Shown: positions 1 to 9,922, counted from the first letter of the stretch. The stretch: DNA of 64,000 nucleotides from Kiritimatiellia bacterium (GCA_028718125.1 JAQUMN010000001.1:222346-286345), one strand, 5' to 3'. Numbers and translations are program-made. The notes: generated from the letters alone by a model not told the origin.

Positions 1-753
1 ACCGTAAAAACCGCCGCCGCTGCGGTGGCCGTAATTGTTGGAAAACACACAATCCCTGATCGTGGCGCTGGAGCCCCACAAGGTTGCGCCGCCGCCGCCA
101 TACCCCGATTGCGCAGTGCTGGTGATACTATCGCGGGCCCGATTAATGGCGATAAAGCAGTTGCGCACGGTGCCGCCGAAAAATCCGGCGCCGCAACTGG
201 CATAATTGCTGACGATCAGGCAATTCGACACCACGGAATTGTCGCCGCCGCAAAAGACGCCGCCACCGCACCCGAAGTAGCTGCTGTAATTGCTGTATGC
301 ATATCCCCTGGTAACCGTGAATCCGACCAGCGCGGCCCCATTGGTCAAATAGACGCCGCGAATGGCCGCCGGACCGTTACTGACGGTGTTCGGGTCCGGC
401 GCCCCCTCGATCACCGTATCCGCCCAGTTGGTGCTGAACGCCCTGACCGTGATAACTTTCGTCACGGCAACACGGTTGGTAATGCCGCCGCCTAGTGCCA
501 GGCTATTGGTGAGCTGCGAGGCCAGCGCCCGGGCGCCGGTATTGTATATACCGCCGGCGACCATGACCGTGTCGTCCGGTTCACAGAGCGCATCGTCAAT
601 TGCCTGCTGGATGTTGCTGGCGGCCGTCGTCCAATCGGTGAACGGGCTCGCAGCGCCGGCGTTGTCCTTGATGACATAATGCGTGTCGGCCAAAGCCGTC
701 CCTGTTAGGAACAGCATTGTCAGAAACAGGATATGACCGTTATGTTTTATCAT
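1..753 (-). CDS. Secreted right-handed beta-helix protein, N-terminal part (runs off left edge)
   Basis: The reading frame starts at 753 behind an AGGAG site and stays open to base 1, so only about 251 N-terminal residues are present. It opens with a signal peptide (MIKHNGHILFLTML...ALA) followed by DTHYVIKDNAGAASPFTDW. It then has repeated short strands rich in Gly, Asn and Cys (NCLIVSNY, NCFIAINR, CVFSNNYG), typical of parallel beta-helix 'choice-of-anchor' surface proteins. The N-terminal ~120 residues closely match the protein encoded at 10158-11537, so the two are paralogues. Such proteins are usually exported and act on or bind polysaccharide, but no catalytic residues can be assigned here. 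The C-terminus and any anchor lie outside the window. Confidence 0.75.
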   Translation of the reverse strand, partial: MIKHNGHILFLTMLFLTGTALADTHYVIKDNAGAASPFTDWTTAASNIQQAIDDALCEPDDTVMVAGGIYNTGARALASQLTNSLALGGGITNRVAVTKVITVRAFSTNWADTVIEGAPDPNTVSNGPAAIRGVYLTNGAALVGFTVTRGYAYSNYSSYFGCGGGVFCGGDNSVVSNCLIVSNYASCGAGFFGGTVRNCFIAINRARDSITSTAQSGYGGGGATLWGSSATIRDCVFSNNYGHRSGGGFYG

Positions 754-1413
754 GTTTCTCCTATGATGATTGTCAACTTCTTCGTCTGTTATTGTTCCAT
801 GTGGTTCGAATTCGGTTCGGAAAATACGGCGGCGATTTTAGCTCATCTGCGCCGTTGTCGCGTTCGCGCATACACGAGTATAGCGCTTCACGCTCCGCCG
901 GCGCAGCTGAGCCAAACTTGCCTTGTTTTCCCGAATCCGCCTCCGGCGGAAACCGAATTCGCCCCACGGTTACATCGGGCTCCGCGCTGCGCTACGCCCG
1001 AAATCTGATTGCTTTGCCCTGCGCACCGGACGCCTCCTCCTACTTTATTATTGGCATAACACGCAGGGCTAATAGCCAAAATACTGCCAAATTTCTTTTT
1101 ATAATATCGCAAACGCGGAAATCTTTCAAGCTGAAATCATTGCAAATATCGGCAAAATATTCACGACGGCGTCATCCATGACGAAACCAGCGGCGTCGCA
1201 GGCGCTCCGCCCTCCACTATCGCGAAAAAATTGGCGTTCATGGAGGGGCGAGCTCCCGCGAGACCGTTCTTGACGCAGCCCTGGTGCTGGCGAGGATTTT
1301 GATCTGATATTCAGATGGGACGTGGTCACAGGCCCGGCAGGAGGCGGCAAGTTGTCACAGGCGCGGGCGGCAAATGGCGGGCACATCAGCGCGCGCACGC
1401 CTTGTGCGCCGTG
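754..1413. other. Intergenic region of 660 bases with one dispersed repeat
   Basis: No convincing gene was found. The left part contains a TCCGCC-TCC-GGCGGA mini-hairpin (936-950). The right part contains copy 1 of the ~120-bp nested palindrome (listed separately). Short open frames here have no family resemblance and overlap the repeats. The stretch separates the beta-helix gene from the end of the amidohydrolase gene. Confidence 0.5.
1164..1284 (+). repeat. Nested palindromic repeat family A, copy 1
   Basis: A ~120-bp element with a right terminus TGACGCAGCCCTGG, whose reverse complement is the family's left terminus, and an inner palindrome (GCTCCGCCCTCCA ... TGGAGGGGCGAGCTC). The same unit occurs at 17741, 29144, 38398 (reversed), 44809 (reversed) and as a fragment at 11641. 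In one frame it translates to a peptide beginning MEGRAPARP, which is a repeat artefact and not a gene. The left terminus of this copy is degenerate. Confidence 0.85.
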
Positions 1414-2301
1414 TTACAACCCGAGCAACCGCACGGCATTTTCGCGGGCAACTTTGCGGAAGACGCTCTCCGTAATCTTTTTTTCATCGCGCAACCGCAG
1501 CAGAAAATCCACCAAAGGCGTGGGGGTCGCCGGGTAGCTGATATCGGTGCCAAAGAACAGCCGGTCCTGGAATTCGTTTAAAAATTGCACGGCATAGTTC
1601 AGGTCGCGCTTCAAGGCATTGCACCCGCTGCCGGCGGACAAGTCGCCAAGCAGGTTGGGGTAACGCCGCATGAGTTTGGGCACCACGCCTTCTTCCTGAA
1701 CGGGGTAAGCGGGATAACCATAGCGGTCGCCCGGGGTTTCCAGGCGTCCGATTTCCGCCCAAAAAGTCTGGGAGTGTCCCAGAAATTGCAGTTTGGGAAA
1801 GCGCCTTAAACTGAATTCGAGTTGCGGCAGGCCGGGATCGTCATACAAGCCGTATAATCCGCCGATTCGCGCGGCCAGATGAAAGGTCAAAGGCAGGCCG
1901 ACGCTTTCGACGTGTTTGAACAAATTTTGCACCATGGGATGCAGAACGGGCAGGTTGGCACACACTTCGCCGACGCCCTTGTAGCCCTGGTCCCGGTAAT
2001 AGCCCAACAGCTGGTCGAGCGGCGCGCCGATGGAGTTGGTCATGGCGCGCGGATCGATATTGCAGAAGGGCACAAAGCGTCCGGGGTATTTGCGGCTGAC
2101 TTCCAGAATTTCTTCGTTGGACTGCGGCATATAGGCGCATTCCGGGTTGACGCCCGGGAGCATGACGGCGCATTCGATATCGAGCTTGTCGTAGCGTTCG
2201 ATCAATTGCTCCGGCGTGGTATAGGCTTGCGGGCCGCGCTTGAGGTGGGGCGGTCCGGCATGGATACGGGTATGACCGTGGATGTCAATAAAGGTTTTCA
2301 T
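1414..2301 (-). CDS. Amidohydrolase-2 family metal-dependent hydrolase
   Basis: A 295-residue TIM-barrel hydrolase. The N-terminus has the metal-binding HxH pair (His8 and His10 in FIDIHGH), and the C-terminal part has the expected catalytic Asp253 in LFFGTDISYP. Length and motifs fit the amidohydrolase-2 family (decarboxylases, lactonases and similar enzymes); the substrate cannot be read from sequence. There is no signal peptide, so it is probably cytoplasmic. It begins only 8 bases after the stop codon of the 1379-residue gene at 2310-6449, on the same strand, so the two are probably cotranscribed. The start codon lacks a strong ribosome-binding site. Confidence 0.8.
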   Translation of the reverse strand: MKTFIDIHGHTRIHAGPPHLKRGPQAYTTPEQLIERYDKLDIECAVMLPGVNPECAYMPQSNEEILEVSRKYPGRFVPFCNIDPRAMTNSIGAPLDQLLGYYRDQGYKGVGEVCANLPVLHPMVQNLFKHVESVGLPLTFHLAARIGGLYGLYDDPGLPQLEFSLRRFPKLQFLGHSQTFWAEIGRLETPGDRYGYPAYPVQEEGVVPKLMRRYPNLLGDLSAGSGCNALKRDLNYAVQFLNEFQDRLFFGTDISYPATPTPLVDFLLRLRDEKKITESVFRKVARENAVRLLGL

Positions 2302-2309
2302 TAATGTTT

Positions 2310-5300
2310 TTATTTTCGCTTCCCAAATTCAACCAGGATCATGTCATGCGCCTCAAAATCACGTGCCGTGAAAACCAGCTTGTCGCCCGCGCGTTGGAAC
2401 GCAATCTGCCGCCCGTTATCCGGGTAACTGATCTTAACGTCTTGCGTGGGCGGATGGCTGATTGTCAGGGCAACGCCCCGCACCAGCTGCAAATTCGGGT
2501 CCATGTTCAGCAGGTGAATCATCCAGCGGTTCAGCTCCGGCTGTTGGCGCACGGTGATTTCAAGGTCTTTCGGGCAGCCGGCAGCCTCCACCGGCAATTG
2601 CGCCCCCTGGATTTTCAATCCGCCCTTGATCATCGCGGAGAGCAGTTCCCGGACGCCCGGCCAGAAATCCTTGAAATTAGCATGCATTTCCCAGCCGGAA
2701 GCCACATGGCAGAGGCCCGGATAAATCGGCGTCCAGAAATAGCACAGTCCCGCGCCGAACGTGTTGACCGTCAACGCCGGGTCGCCCTTGGCAAAATTGG
2801 CGAGAGGGCGGGCGGTGGTCGGTTTTATCCGGTCATATCCCAACGGCAGGTCATATTCACAGGCGCCCCCTTTGCTTATCCCATCCAGCGCAAATTCATC
2901 GGTAACCGCGTAGACGCCGATGGACTTTACAGGCTTGATATCGCGATGAACGTAGAAGCGGTTTTTTTCCGGGAGAAGGTCATCCGCCCCAGCCAGGAAC
3001 GTCGGCCGGCCGGCATCCCAGCAGAACGTGTCGTTTTTTTCCGGATTGGCTTCGTTGGCATGCCCGGCATAATCCAGTCCGAATACGTCGCTCAAGCCGT
3101 AATTTTTCTGTTGAACGCCCGACTGATCGAACAGGCTGGTGGTGCCGCCGGCAATCAGTATCCCGCCATCCTTGACCCACTGGCGGATCAAGCCGGTTTC
3201 ATCCGGCGTCAGGCTCTTGGCATCGGACAACAGCAGGATCTTGTAGCGCCGAAGTTTCGCGGCAGTCATGGTTTCCGCCCAGATGGCGTCAGACGGGATT
3301 TGCGACTGCTGCAGCGCCGACCACAGTCCGGACTGATTCTGCAAATAGCGCCGGGGTTGCGAAACGCGTTCGCCATACCCTTTGGCGTAAAGCAACAGAT
3401 GGGTTCGCTCGCTCACGATCAAAGCCGCATTGGCCGCGGATTCCGGAATGGCAAGATAGTCCTTGAGTAGGCGCGCTTTTTGGAAGATTTCCGCGGCCTT
3501 TTGCCACCGGCGCGCGTCCCAGGTCCACTGGCCCGCATCGCTGGCCTGCGGAAATATATGCTCCAAGGAGAAATTGAAGAAACACTCGCCATGCATCAGA
3601 TGCTGGGCAAACCCGCGCACCGCATGTTCCGGCGACGGGCAATACCAGTTATAAAATTCGCACATGACCGGGCGCGCCTCGCCATCCTTGGCCAGTTCCA
3701 TCCTGAACGCATTGTTGGCGCCGAACGACTGATAGTCCTCGGGGCCGTGCCCGTCAATAATGCCACCGGCCTTGCCGGCCACCCCGGGATAGGTGGAAAA
3801 CACCGTGGCGCTGAACGTGAAGGCGCAGCCCTTGCGGACGCCATGCAGCCATTCCTGGGCTTCGCGCCAGTGTTCCAGCAGCATATCGCCGGCCAGTTCC
3901 AGGAACTCGGCAAAAACCCGCTTGTTGACGAAATTCTCCTCATCCCGCTTGCCGCGCGGCGGCAGAAGTTCCTTGGCATCAGCGGGCACATCCAGCTTTT
4001 TGCGGAAATCGGCGCCATATTTCCTAGTTAAATAATTTATGAAGTCGACGTTATTCATTTCAATATTCGGATAATCCTCCTCCGTCCAGAATCCCTGGAA
4101 TGACGGGATATCCGCCACTTTGAACAAAACCGCCTCCGCGCCGGCCTTATCCACCGTGCGGTCCTGGCGATATTGCTTATAAGGATTCTTGGAGCCGAAT
4201 TGATTGCCGTCCATCGGCATTACTTCGATCCATTTCAGGCCATAATCGCCGGCCCTCTTCAGAATTTTCAGATATTGCTCCGGATCGTCATCCTGCCGCC
4301 CCCAGGCGTTATGAATGCCGGTCGCGCCGACATCGCGCAAATACGCAAAGGCCGCTGTTGGGTCATCCGGAAAATTGCCGTTCATCACCGGAAACGGGCG
4401 GCCGGCGAAAAAGTTGAAATGCCGGGTCAATCCGTAAAATGTGTCGTGGCGCGCGAGGAAATCAGCCTGGGTAACGCCCCTTTCGCCGCGGCCGCCGGCC
4501 TTGATTTCCGCCATCGCCAATTCGGCATGCCCCTGCAAACCCAGGCTTTGCGCGGTGGCGTAAATATTTTTTATCCGCCCACCGCCCCGGCGCGGCGCCG
4601 GAAAATCATCGGCAGTTTTGACCCAATGCTCCAGTTGCGGCAGCGCCCGCGGATCGCCGATATGCCCCAGGGCGCGGATGGCGGCAATCATCAAGCCGCG
4701 CTGCACCGGGTCCTGGCAGTCAGAATCGGTGATAATTTTTATGAGTGGCGAGACCGCGTCCGCGGCTTTCAACCACCCCAGCGCCAACACCGCATTTTCC
4801 CGTGTGAAATAATCGTCGTTATTAATATTTTCGAGCAATACCCCGGCAGCCGCCGGGTCGCCGATCTGGCCCAAAGCCTGCACCGCGCGGCGGCGCGCCC
4901 ATTTATCGGGTCCTTGCGCCGCCTTGACCAGGGCGGGCACGGCTTCCTTGGAACGCATCCACCCCAAAGCGAGAATAGCGTTGGTCCGGACCTTTTCATC
5001 CGGATCATCCAGCAACTTCACCAGGGTGGCGATCGCGCGCCGATCGCCGAGGCGGCCCAATTCCAGGGCCGCCTCACGCCGCGCCTTGACGTCCGTTGAC
5101 GCACATTCCTGAATCAGAGCAGGCACGTTAGCTTCATCCCTGGCGTGCGCCGCCGCATATTGCGCCGCCGTAACTGCGGCTGCCTGCGGCTCAATCGCGG
5201 CCAGCAGGGCATCGGCGCGGGTCGTAAGCGCCTGCCGCTCCGCGTCATCGAACAATCTTGACTTAATGGCATCGCCGTACAGGAAGTCGGCCACCGCCTG

Positions 5301-6449
5301 CGGCGCATTGTCCATCCAGACATTGCTTTCCATGTCGGCAATATTTTTTTCGACGTCCTTTCGTGCTTGAGCGCTTTTGCCGGGAACGGCGGCGATCATT
5401 TTCAGCACGCCTTCCTTGTTGAAAAAGGGATTGTCGGCCACAAGCTCTTCGCGGCGCATGGCGTTGATGGCATTGATTTTTTCGGCCAGAAGTTCCTGAT
5501 ATTTACGCCCCAGCTTGTCCAGCGCCAGGTCCAGCGTCTTAAGCATGTCGGCGGCCTGGGCGCGGTCAGCACCCGTGCAATACGGCAGGGCATACGCCAG
5601 GCGGTATTGCCGTGATTGAAGCTGAGCCTCCCAGCGGTTTTTTAGCTCCGGAATTATGCCGGCCCGCGTATCCGGCCCGCGCTCATTTAAGGTATAATCA
5701 GAAAGTTTTTCCCGCCGCAGAAATTCCAATTCCGCCGCGCGCCGGGTCTCGACCATTTCCGCCGCCGTCATTTTCGGCGCGGCGGCCAGCCAGCCGATGC
5801 AGTTCAGGAACAAAATCCGCTCCGACCCCTGCATGGCTTCGGTCTTGGCGTCCATGCCGATGAAAGACCCCAGGGCAATGTAACGCCCGCCGTAAATTTC
5901 ACCGGATACGCCGACCGGCAAGCCGCTGCTGTCCGTTAAGAACACTTCGCCCAGAGGGCCGGTCTGCACAAGCAAGTGATCCCAGGAGCTGAGGAAAAAC
6001 GGCGCGGCAATTCCCGCGATCAAGGGGCCGGAACCACGGGGATAAACCCCCGACCCCTGGACGCGATTATAAACGGCGCCGATTTGCGGAAAAAGCGGCC
6101 GGTTGCCCGTGCGCGTGTAACCCGAGCGAAACGCGCCCGCCAGGATGCCCTTGCCCTGGGCCAAGAAATCAATCATGTTGCGCCGGCCGTTGAATCCGTC
6201 AAACTTGAGCGCATTCCAGCCGCCAGGCAGAAACAACACATCCAGCCGGTTGAGCTTGTCGCCTTGCTGCAAGTCCTTGCGGGTGATGATCTCGGTTTCA
6301 TATTGCGCCTCGGCCAGGGTTTTGAGCATGCCGGGGGTGATGTAAGACCGCGCATCCTCGAACACGCCGACGCGCTTGACGTCTGCCGCCGAAGCCAGCG
6401 CGGAAATCATAACCAGGACGCCGATCAGGAACATGTGGCCGAGTTGCAT
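2310..6449 (-). CDS. Very large secreted protein: GATase-like domain, HEAT repeats, TIM-barrel glycosidase-like domain, second GATase-like domain
   Basis: The product has 1379 residues. A signal peptide covers residues 1-21 (cut after ASA), with AAGGA upstream of the start. Residues ~25-220 resemble the amidotransferase-like N-terminal domain seen in BPL_N proteins (VLFLPGGWNALKF). Residues ~445-610 contain at least four HEAT/PBS-lyase-type repeats (ALELGRLGDRRAIATLVKLL, AVQALGQIGDPAAAGVLLE). Residues ~680-1030 look like a glycoside-hydrolase TIM barrel (ATGIHNAWGR). Residues ~1070-1250 resemble the trimerisation/GATase-like domain of beta-galactosidases (KILLLSDAKSLTPDE). It is probably an exported carbohydrate-active protein. 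It shares a strand with the GH84-like gene upstream and the amidohydrolase downstream. No catalytic residues are assigned. Confidence 0.65.
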   Translation of the reverse strand: MQLGHMFLIGVLVMISALASAADVKRVGVFEDARSYITPGMLKTLAEAQYETEIITRKDLQQGDKLNRLDVLFLPGGWNALKFDGFNGRRNMIDFLAQGKGILAGAFRSGYTRTGNRPLFPQIGAVYNRVQGSGVYPRGSGPLIAGIAAPFFLSSWDHLLVQTGPLGEVFLTDSSGLPVGVSGEIYGGRYIALGSFIGMDAKTEAMQGSERILFLNCIGWLAAAPKMTAAEMVETRRAAELEFLRREKLSDYTLNERGPDTRAGIIPELKNRWEAQLQSRQYRLAYALPYCTGADRAQAADMLKTLDLALDKLGRKYQELLAEKINAINAMRREELVADNPFFNKEGVLKMIAAVPGKSAQARKDVEKNIADMESNVWMDNAPQAVADFLYGDAIKSRLFDDAERQALTTRADALLAAIEPQAAAVTAAQYAAAHARDEANVPALIQECASTDVKARREAALELGRLGDRRAIATLVKLLDDPDEKVRTNAILALGWMRSKEAVPALVKAAQGPDKWARRRAVQALGQIGDPAAAGVLLENINNDDYFTRENAVLALGWLKAADAVSPLIKIITDSDCQDPVQRGLMIAAIRALGHIGDPRALPQLEHWVKTADDFPAPRRGGGRIKNIYATAQSLGLQGHAELAMAEIKAGGRGERGVTQADFLARHDTFYGLTRHFNFFAGRPFPVMNGNFPDDPTAAFAYLRDVGATGIHNAWGRQDDDPEQYLKILKRAGDYGLKWIEVMPMDGNQFGSKNPYKQYRQDRTVDKAGAEAVLFKVADIPSFQGFWTEEDYPNIEMNNVDFINYLTRKYGADFRKKLDVPADAKELLPPRGKRDEENFVNKRVFAEFLELAGDMLLEHWREAQEWLHGVRKGCAFTFSATVFSTYPGVAGKAGGIIDGHGPEDYQSFGANNAFRMELAKDGEARPVMCEFYNWYCPSPEHAVRGFAQHLMHGECFFNFSLEHIFPQASDAGQWTWDARRWQKAAEIFQKARLLKDYLAIPESAANAALIVSERTHLLLYAKGYGERVSQPRRYLQNQSGLWSALQQSQIPSDAIWAETMTAAKLRRYKILLLSDAKSLTPDETGLIRQWVKDGGILIAGGTTSLFDQSGVQQKNYGLSDVFGLDYAGHANEANPEKNDTFCWDAGRPTFLAGADDLLPEKNRFYVHRDIKPVKSIGVYAVTDEFALDGISKGGACEYDLPLGYDRIKPTTARPLANFAKGDPALTVNTFGAGLCYFWTPIYPGLCHVASGWEMHANFKDFWPGVRELLSAMIKGGLKIQGAQLPVEAAGCPKDLEITVRQQPELNRWMIHLLNMDPNLQLVRGVALTISHPPTQDVKISYPDNGRQIAFQRAGDKLVFTARDFEAHDMILVEFGKRK

Positions 6450-6512
6450 GGTGGTTTCCTTTTTGTTGATTTTTTACATCAGGTATCTATTTAACATTAC
6501 GGTCATAGCTGC

Positions 6513-8738
6513 TTATTTCCCGCCATCGGCAACCTTGCGCACAACCAGGTAATTCAGCGCAAAATACGGAACGCCGGACTTGGCGCTTTCCTCAAGATTA
6601 CTGATGGCCAGGACATTGCTGCGCTGCAATGCCGGCAGCGGCACCTTGAACGACTGCGCCGACCACTGCTCGCGGCTGAAGGGATTCGGACCTTTGAAAA
6701 GACTTTTGCCGTTCAGCTTGATTTCGATGGCGCAGTTTGTGCCGGCGCCGCCGTCCCGCCCGCAAATCAGCAGGGCATAACCCGTCTCCGGCGGATAGGG
6801 CTCGATCTCGAATTTCAGGGTCATTTCCGGCGCCCGGGATTTGGCCCCATAGATCCAAGTCGCATGGCGGCCGAAAATCGTCCGCGGCTTGTAGCCGCCG
6901 CTGAAGCCGGACGCCGTGAAAATTCGATCGGCCTCGGGGTTGAAGGCCGGCGTCTCCTTCCGCGCCGCCGCCTCGACATCGCCGGTCTGGGCGGCGAACC
7001 GCGCCAGATCCTTGTTCTTCTTGATCGCGTCGCGGAACGTTTCCATGCTCTTGAGCCGCCCGGCAAACGACGCCCATTGTTGCGCCGCGGCCGGATGATG
7101 CGCGTTGTTCGCCAACGCCTCGGACAGCCTCTGGATCTCGGCGATCTTACTTTCAATCTCGGCAATCTTTCTTGCCGCCGCGGGCGTCGGGCTCAGGTCG
7201 AACTGGTCAAACCAGGAAAAGGCTTCCACGATGCGGCGGATCGTATCGTAGTTCTCAGGGCCGACCAGTTGACAGGTGGCGTGGTAGGCCGCTTGTTCGG
7301 CGTCATAACCGTCCGGATTCCAAAGCATGGCGCTCCAGAGCATATCCGGATACAGTCCCGGCGAATTCAGCCCCGCGCCGGCAAAATCGAGGTACACGGC
7401 CTTGTCCCGGCCTTCCCCCAACCACCATTTCAGGACATCCGACGGGTACGTGATGTAGGCCGTATGCCGCGTGTCGCTGGCGTTCTGCCAGAAGAAGGGC
7501 TTGCGCTGGATGAGATTCGCGAATGCCGCCGTGTCTTCCCGCGTGAATCCCCGCGTCTTGACGCTCGGGCCCGTCCACGCCATGGCAATGTCCTTCGGGA
7601 TGCGTTCGCCCATAGCCTTCAGGTACTCGATGGGAGATTCCTCCGCCCACGGATTTTTTGTGCGCGGGCCATGGTAGAACGGTTGAACGAACGACATGGT
7701 GGCGCGGGGATAAGACTTCCGCATCCTGTCGTAAAGCCGGTTGATGAAATAAATATCCGCTTCCCGGGCCGTGCCGAAGTTCTTCTCGTCCGCCGGGCTG
7801 AGAGGATACCGGTAATCGTCCGGCGTGTAATTAATGCCGCCGCCGGCTTCGAGAATCGGCTCGCACAGCTTCCAGACAATGTCAAAGTGCTCGTCGCCCT
7901 TGCTGTCGACCTGCACCTGCTCGTTGATGGTTGTCCCGATGGCGAACGGCATGATGCCCACTTCCCACGTAATGCCGAGGCCTTTGAAGTTCTTGCCGAT
8001 GGCCGCCACCTTGTCGGTCAGTTCCTTGGGGCGCGGGGGACGCCAGTCGATCCACTCCCGCGGCGCGGAGCGCCGCGGCACCAGCAGGGACTTTGTGAAA
8101 TGAATCTCGTCAAGTTTGGTCATCAGCGGGTAGATGCGTGAGGCGGCCACGTAGTCGCTAACCCCCGGCCCGGTCGTGGTGCGCCTGAGCATGAACGGGT
8201 AATCGCGCACGTCGACGGCGTGCAGAACTGCCGCGCTGTCGCGCCACGTGATCATCTGGATCAGCGAGTTGATCGCCCACAACAGGCCCAGGTGATCCGC
8301 CCCCTTGAGGACCACGATGTTCCTGCCCCCTTCCCGGAAACACCGGATCGCATAACCCTGCGGGTGATCGGGCACGTCAAGCGCTTCGGCCGGCCCGGTC
8401 GCGCCGACCGCGAAAATCGTACCGCAGTCTTCCTGCATTGAATCGACGATGCGGCAGGTCCCGCCATACTGGACAATGCGGTCCGCCAGGAGCCGCAGGC
8501 GAGCGTCGTCTCTGTTCAGTCCTTTCCCCGTCAGGATGCAGGCGTTCGAGAGGGCATAGACATTCGTCTGGTACACCGCCTCCCGCGGGAACGGCAGAAT
8601 TTTTCCGCTGTAGATCGGAATCGCGAACGGATCGTTCTTGAGCCGGTACGGCACGCTGTTGGTGTCTTCCGCCGGCGTCGTGCACGCCAGTCCAGCCAGA
8701 ATTGCCGCCGTCAAAAAGCTTGTTCTTGCGTATGTCAT
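6513..8738 (-). CDS. GH84-like secreted beta-N-acetylglucosaminidase, paralogue 1
   Basis: A 741-residue exported protein with a signal peptide (FLTAAILAGLACTTPA) and an AAGGAAG site before the start. Residues ~30-190 match the accessory domain of hexosaminidases (GYAIRCF, LKGADHLGLLWAINSLIQM, RDYPFMLRR). A TIM-barrel domain follows, carrying an adjacent Asp pair near residue 306 (NYTPDDYRYP). GH84 enzymes use such a pair with the substrate N-acetyl group. A helical region and a beta-sandwich close the protein. Two paralogues are encoded at 12990 and 17855. Its start overlaps the stop of the upstream FG-GAP gene by 4 bases, implying coupled expression. The substrate (GlcNAc glycan or another aminosugar polymer) is inferred from the family. 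Confidence 0.7.
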   Translation of the reverse strand: MTYARTSFLTAAILAGLACTTPAEDTNSVPYRLKNDPFAIPIYSGKILPFPREAVYQTNVYALSNACILTGKGLNRDDARLRLLADRIVQYGGTCRIVDSMQEDCGTIFAVGATGPAEALDVPDHPQGYAIRCFREGGRNIVVLKGADHLGLLWAINSLIQMITWRDSAAVLHAVDVRDYPFMLRRTTTGPGVSDYVAASRIYPLMTKLDEIHFTKSLLVPRRSAPREWIDWRPPRPKELTDKVAAIGKNFKGLGITWEVGIMPFAIGTTINEQVQVDSKGDEHFDIVWKLCEPILEAGGGINYTPDDYRYPLSPADEKNFGTAREADIYFINRLYDRMRKSYPRATMSFVQPFYHGPRTKNPWAEESPIEYLKAMGERIPKDIAMAWTGPSVKTRGFTREDTAAFANLIQRKPFFWQNASDTRHTAYITYPSDVLKWWLGEGRDKAVYLDFAGAGLNSPGLYPDMLWSAMLWNPDGYDAEQAAYHATCQLVGPENYDTIRRIVEAFSWFDQFDLSPTPAAARKIAEIESKIAEIQRLSEALANNAHHPAAAQQWASFAGRLKSMETFRDAIKKNKDLARFAAQTGDVEAAARKETPAFNPEADRIFTASGFSGGYKPRTIFGRHATWIYGAKSRAPEMTLKFEIEPYPPETGYALLICGRDGGAGTNCAIEIKLNGKSLFKGPNPFSREQWSAQSFKVPLPALQRSNVLAISNLEESAKSGVPYFALNYLVVRKVADGGK

Positions 8739-9922
8739 TTTAGTTCTTCCTTCTCTACCGTTGGCGGTTTCGCGCCTTCGGTTACGCCCGTTTCGGCCTG
8801 CTTGCCGCAGTAAATCCGGAATCTCCCGTCAATCCCCCTGGCAATCAGATCCTTCGCGCCATCCCCGTCGATATCCTCAAGAAAGAGCGCGCCGCTCCGC
8901 GGTATCTTCAGCGCCTGGTCGGCTTGCGCCGGGTCGGAGGGAAACTCCTGCCCCTTCTTCTGGAAAAAAATCAGCGCCCGGCTGCCGCCGTCAAGGACGA
9001 CCAGGTCGCACAACTTGTCGCCGTCGAGATCTTCCGCAATGATGCTTCCCCCGGCGGCGAGGGTCACGGACGGCGCTGCGTCGGCGTCGAACCCGATCGG
9101 CTGATTCTGGAAATAGAGACAGGTCTTAGGCCCGCCGGAGACCACCAGGTCGGGCAGACCGTCGCCGTTCATATCGGCCACCGCTAACGACGAGGGCGGG
9201 CATGCCACGGCCAGTTCGAGGAAGTCGCTTAATTCCCCGGGATTGACCCGCATGGAAACCAGCGGGCCGTAGTAGATATACAGTTTGTCCCCGGTCCCGC
9301 GCGACCGGGCGATCACATCCATGGACCCGTCGGCATTGACGTCCGCCGCAAGTGTGCGTCCGGTGTCGTTTACGTGCGGCCCCAGGATGTAGCCGCTCTC
9401 TGCCCGTATCCTGCCGCCCTTTACGAAGAATGTGCGCCAGACCGGCGCGACGAGCACATCATAGCTGCCCTGGCTGTTGATCCGGCAAACCTGCATGCTG
9501 TCGTTGATCTGGTTGCCGGTGTGGAAAGCCTCTGTGCGGACCGGGTCGAACCCGTTCTTGTTCATGAAAAAACACACGTCGCCGCCGATCACGGCCCCGA
9601 TATCGTTCGTTCCGTCCTGGTCGAAGTCGTAAATCGCCAGGCTGAAACAGTTGGAAAACGCCAGGGTACGGTCCGGAATCTCCGGCAAGCGCCCGCCGGC
9701 ATTGTAGAACAGCAGTACTGCGCTTTCCGTTCGCTCCCCGGCCTTCCGCACGGAATTGACTGCCATGTCCGGGCGCCCGTCCCCGTTCAGATCGCCGAAG
9801 ACCGTGGACGCCGCCCCCGGCGCCTGCGACGTGCAGGCCGGCTGCTCGGCGAATTGAAACGACGCGCCATTAAGCGTGATGGCGGAAAACGCGATCAAGG
9901 TCATGAACGAAAATTTTTCCAT
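8735..9922 (-). CDS. Secreted FG-GAP/VCBS repeat protein (beta-propeller-like), partner of GH84-like paralogue 1
   Basis: About 395 residues from the chosen start at 9922, where a signal peptide begins directly (MEKFSFMTLIAFSAITLNGA). An upstream in-frame ATG at 9973 would add 17 hydrophilic residues before it. Six repeats carry the calcium-binding DxDxDGxxD pattern (GDLNGDGRPDMAVNS, DFDQDGTNDIG, DVNADGSMDVI, DMNGDGLPDLVV, DLDGDKLCDLVV, DIDGDGAKDLIA), as in integrin-like propellers. It is likely an extracellular binding or scaffold protein. Its stop overlaps the start of the glycosidase gene by 4 bases. A homologous FG-GAP gene lies next to paralogue 3. Confidence 0.8.
   Translation of the reverse strand: MEKFSFMTLIAFSAITLNGASFQFAEQPACTSQAPGAASTVFGDLNGDGRPDMAVNSVRKAGERTESAVLLFYNAGGRLPEIPDRTLAFSNCFSLAIYDFDQDGTNDIGAVIGGDVCFFMNKNGFDPVRTEAFHTGNQINDSMQVCRINSQGSYDVLVAPVWRTFFVKGGRIRAESGYILGPHVNDTGRTLAADVNADGSMDVIARSRGTGDKLYIYYGPLVSMRVNPGELSDFLELAVACPPSSLAVADMNGDGLPDLVVSGGPKTCLYFQNQPIGFDADAAPSVTLAAGGSIIAEDLDGDKLCDLVVLDGGSRALIFFQKKGQEFPSDPAQADQALKIPRSGALFLEDIDGDGAKDLIARGIDGRFRIYCGKQAETGVTEGAKPPTVEKEELK

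Noticed and set aside
717..1181. Plus-strand open frame of 154 codons after the beta-helix gene start
   Set aside because: It overlaps the start of the beta-helix gene and a repeat, with no family resemblance or plausible start region.
1213..1270. Short frames encoding MEGRAPARPF-type peptides at every family A repeat copy
   Set aside because: They appear wherever the palindromic repeat occurs, in either orientation and without ribosome-binding sites, so they are repeat translations and not genes.
2304..3470. Plus-strand open frame of 388 codons inside the large HEAT-repeat gene
   Set aside because: It is a shadow of the GC-rich coding strand, with no motif, no ribosome-binding site and no continuation, whereas the minus-strand gene has clear domains.
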